Assembly (NCBI GenBank): GCA_016763255.1
Contig: JAESUA010000228.1
Coordinates: 1 to 5,941, forward strand
Source of the DNA: Magnetovibrio sp.
Lineage (GTDB): Bacteria > Pseudomonadota > Alphaproteobacteria > Rhodospirillales > Magnetovibrionaceae
Reading direction: 5' to 3'
Length of the DNA stretch: 5,941 bases
Under the pieces are notes generated by a model. The model ran no database searches. It was not told the DNA's origin and saw only the letters and a list, made by a program, of their open reading frames with translations. Shown piece by piece: positions 5,373 to 5,941 of this stretch. A program made the position numbers and the translations under genes. Positions within the stretch are counted from its first letter, which is position 1, and each line of letters begins with the position of its first letter.

Positions 5373-5941
5373 TCAGACACCAACACGGCCCCCGAGTATG
5401 ACCCCAACGAAATTCCCACCGATGACGCTCCTCCACCGCCTGAAGGCGAATACCATCCACCCGAGGGTGACATGCCGCCACCGCCTGAAGGCGAAGCACC
5501 GCCGCCCGAGGGTGACATGCCGCCACCGCCTGAAGGCGAAGCACCACCGTCCGAGGGTGAGCATCCTCCTGCAGACGATCCCGCCGCAATGGCTGGTCAG
5601 GCGGCATATGAGGAAGCCACCGCTAATGGCGCGCCTCCTCAAGAAGCCTTTGCCGCTGCAACCACGGCCGCCGGTGAAGTGGCCCTTGCCGATGGCGCAC
5701 CACCTGAAGACGTCGCCGCAGCCTCAGAAGCGGCCCAAACGGCCTTCAACGGAGTCATTGAAAACGGTGGAACCGAGGAAGAAGCCTTTACGGCAGCCAT
5801 GGGCGCTGCCGATGCCACCATGCCTCCTCCTGAGGGCGAAGCACCGCCTCCTCCTGAGGGCGAAGCACCGCCTCCTCCTGAGGGCGAAGCGCCGCCTCCT
5901 CCTGAGGGCGAAGCACCGCCTCCTCCTGAGGGTGAAGCACC
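5307..5941 (+). CDS. Double-glycine-leader, proline/glutamate-rich repeat protein (3' end outside window)
   Basis: The first 211 codons of an open-ended gene, probably the cargo of the divergent exporter. Residues 1-22 are a short leader: basic start (MTQQKRKSG), then ELSEGELDGVVGG, a good match to the double-glycine pattern LSxxELxxVxGG with predicted C39 cleavage after Gly22. The visible mature part has four zones. Residues 23-41 are an acidic linker. Residues 42-86 are three 15-aa units (PPPPEGEAPPPEGDM type). Residues about 93-170 are Ala-rich, with three helix-loop repeats around NGAPPQEAF, DGAPPEDV and NGGTEEEAF. From residue 173 there are at least five PPPPEGEA-type octads to the window edge. 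No Lys, Arg, Cys or Trp occurs after residue 22, so the mature part is strongly acidic and cannot form disulfides or thioethers here. No known toxin or enzyme domain is seen. It may continue into an adhesin-like or calcium-binding region; that is unseen. The leader call is firm; the function is unknown. Confidence 0.88.
   Translation, partial: MTQQKRKSGELSEGELDGVVGGSDTNTAPEYDPNEIPTDDAPPPPEGEYHPPEGDMPPPPEGEAPPPEGDMPPPPEGEAPPSEGEHPPADDPAAMAGQAAYEEATANGAPPQEAFAAATTAAGEVALADGAPPEDVAAASEAAQTAFNGVIENGGTEEEAFTAAMGAADATMPPPEGEAPPPPEGEAPPPPEGEAPPPPEGEAPPPPEGEA
5430..5564 (+). repeat. Three tandem 45-bp units encoding 15-aa Pro/Glu repeats
   Basis: The units lie at 5430-5474, 5475-5519 and 5520-5564. 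Each encodes PPPPEGE, two variable residues, then a PPEGDM-like tail. The first unit has Tyr-His where the second has Ala-Pro, and the third ends SEGEH. The prolines opening units 2 and 3 use CCG-CCA-CCG-CCT, so these copies share a recent common origin. Confidence 0.9.
5583..5816 (+). repeat. Three diverged protein repeats of about 22-24 aa (Ala-rich, probably helical)
   Basis: Residues about 93-170 contain the pattern [ND]-G-[AG]-[PT]-[PE]-[QE]-[ED]-[AV]-[FV] followed by an Ala-rich stretch. The Asn/Asp-Gly pairs are at residues 107-108, 129-130 and 153-154, so the period is 22 and then 24. The DNA copies are well diverged, so this array is older than the flanking Pro/Glu repeats. The likely structure is short amphipathic helices joined by NG/DG turns; this is inferred from composition only. 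Confidence 0.65.
5823..5941 (+). repeat. 24-bp near-identical tandem repeat (PPPPEGEA octads), continuing past the window
   Basis: There are five copies, starting at 5823, 5847, 5871, 5895 and 5919; the last lacks one base because the window ends. The copies are identical except for synonymous changes: GCG for GCA in copy 3 and GGT for GGC in copy 5. Such sameness at DNA level points to recent expansion by slippage or unequal recombination. The total copy number cannot be known here. Confidence 0.95.

Noticed and set aside
5089..5607. Long minus-strand reading frame opposite the start of the repeat gene
   Set aside because: It is the mirror of the Pro/Glu repeats and intergenic DNA. The plus-strand frame has a proper ribosome binding site and a double-glycine leader.
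5823..5941. CRISPR array
   Set aside because: The repeats are directly tandem without spacers and stay in frame within a coding sequence.

Overview
The window holds an export locus of the NHLM bacteriocin-transport type (the HlyD / C39-ABC / second-ABC trio named after nitrile-hydratase-leader microcins). It faces, across about 0.4 kb, a divergently transcribed gene for a very unusual double-glycine-leader protein. GC-rich genes with high GC3, and the NHLM trio itself, suggest a proteobacterium, perhaps an alphaproteobacterium. No rRNA or housekeeping marker is present, so the lineage is a guess.

Minus strand, in transcription order. (1) 4894 to 3594: HlyD-family periplasmic adaptor, split into two frames at an A7 run around 4367-4374. 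The two halves join into one normal 433-residue adaptor by a single -1 shift. (2) 3586 to 1397: complete 729-aa ABC exporter with an intact N-terminal C39 peptidase, which cuts leaders after Gly-Gly. (3) 1393 to the left edge: the first 464 residues of the second NHLM ABC subunit, a large non-catalytic cytoplasmic region leading into the first membrane segment. The intergenic gaps are 7 and 3 nt, so this is one operon with probable translational coupling.

4895-5306: intergenic region with two good ribosome binding sites facing outward, no promoter I would defend, and one doubtful 65-aa ORF on the minus strand.

Plus strand, 5307 to the right edge: an open-ended gene. Its first 22 residues are a short double-glycine leader (ELSEGELDGVVGG). 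The rest is a highly acidic, proline-rich repeat protein: three 15-aa units, then an Ala-rich zone of three helical repeats of about 22-24 aa, then at least five 8-aa PPPPEGEA units that run off the window. No Lys, Arg, Cys or Trp occurs after the predicted cleavage site.

Inferred working: the cargo's leader docks on and is cut by the C39 domain of the 729-aa exporter. The cargo is moved out by this exporter, probably together with the second ABC subunit, and passes through the HlyD adaptor to an outer-membrane channel not seen here. No RiPP-modifying enzyme is visible, and the cargo lacks Cys. The locus therefore looks more like a dedicated secretion system for a large repetitive extracellular protein than a classical bacteriocin cluster. 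The main caveat is that the HlyD frameshift, if real, would disable the system unless it is bypassed by slippage.
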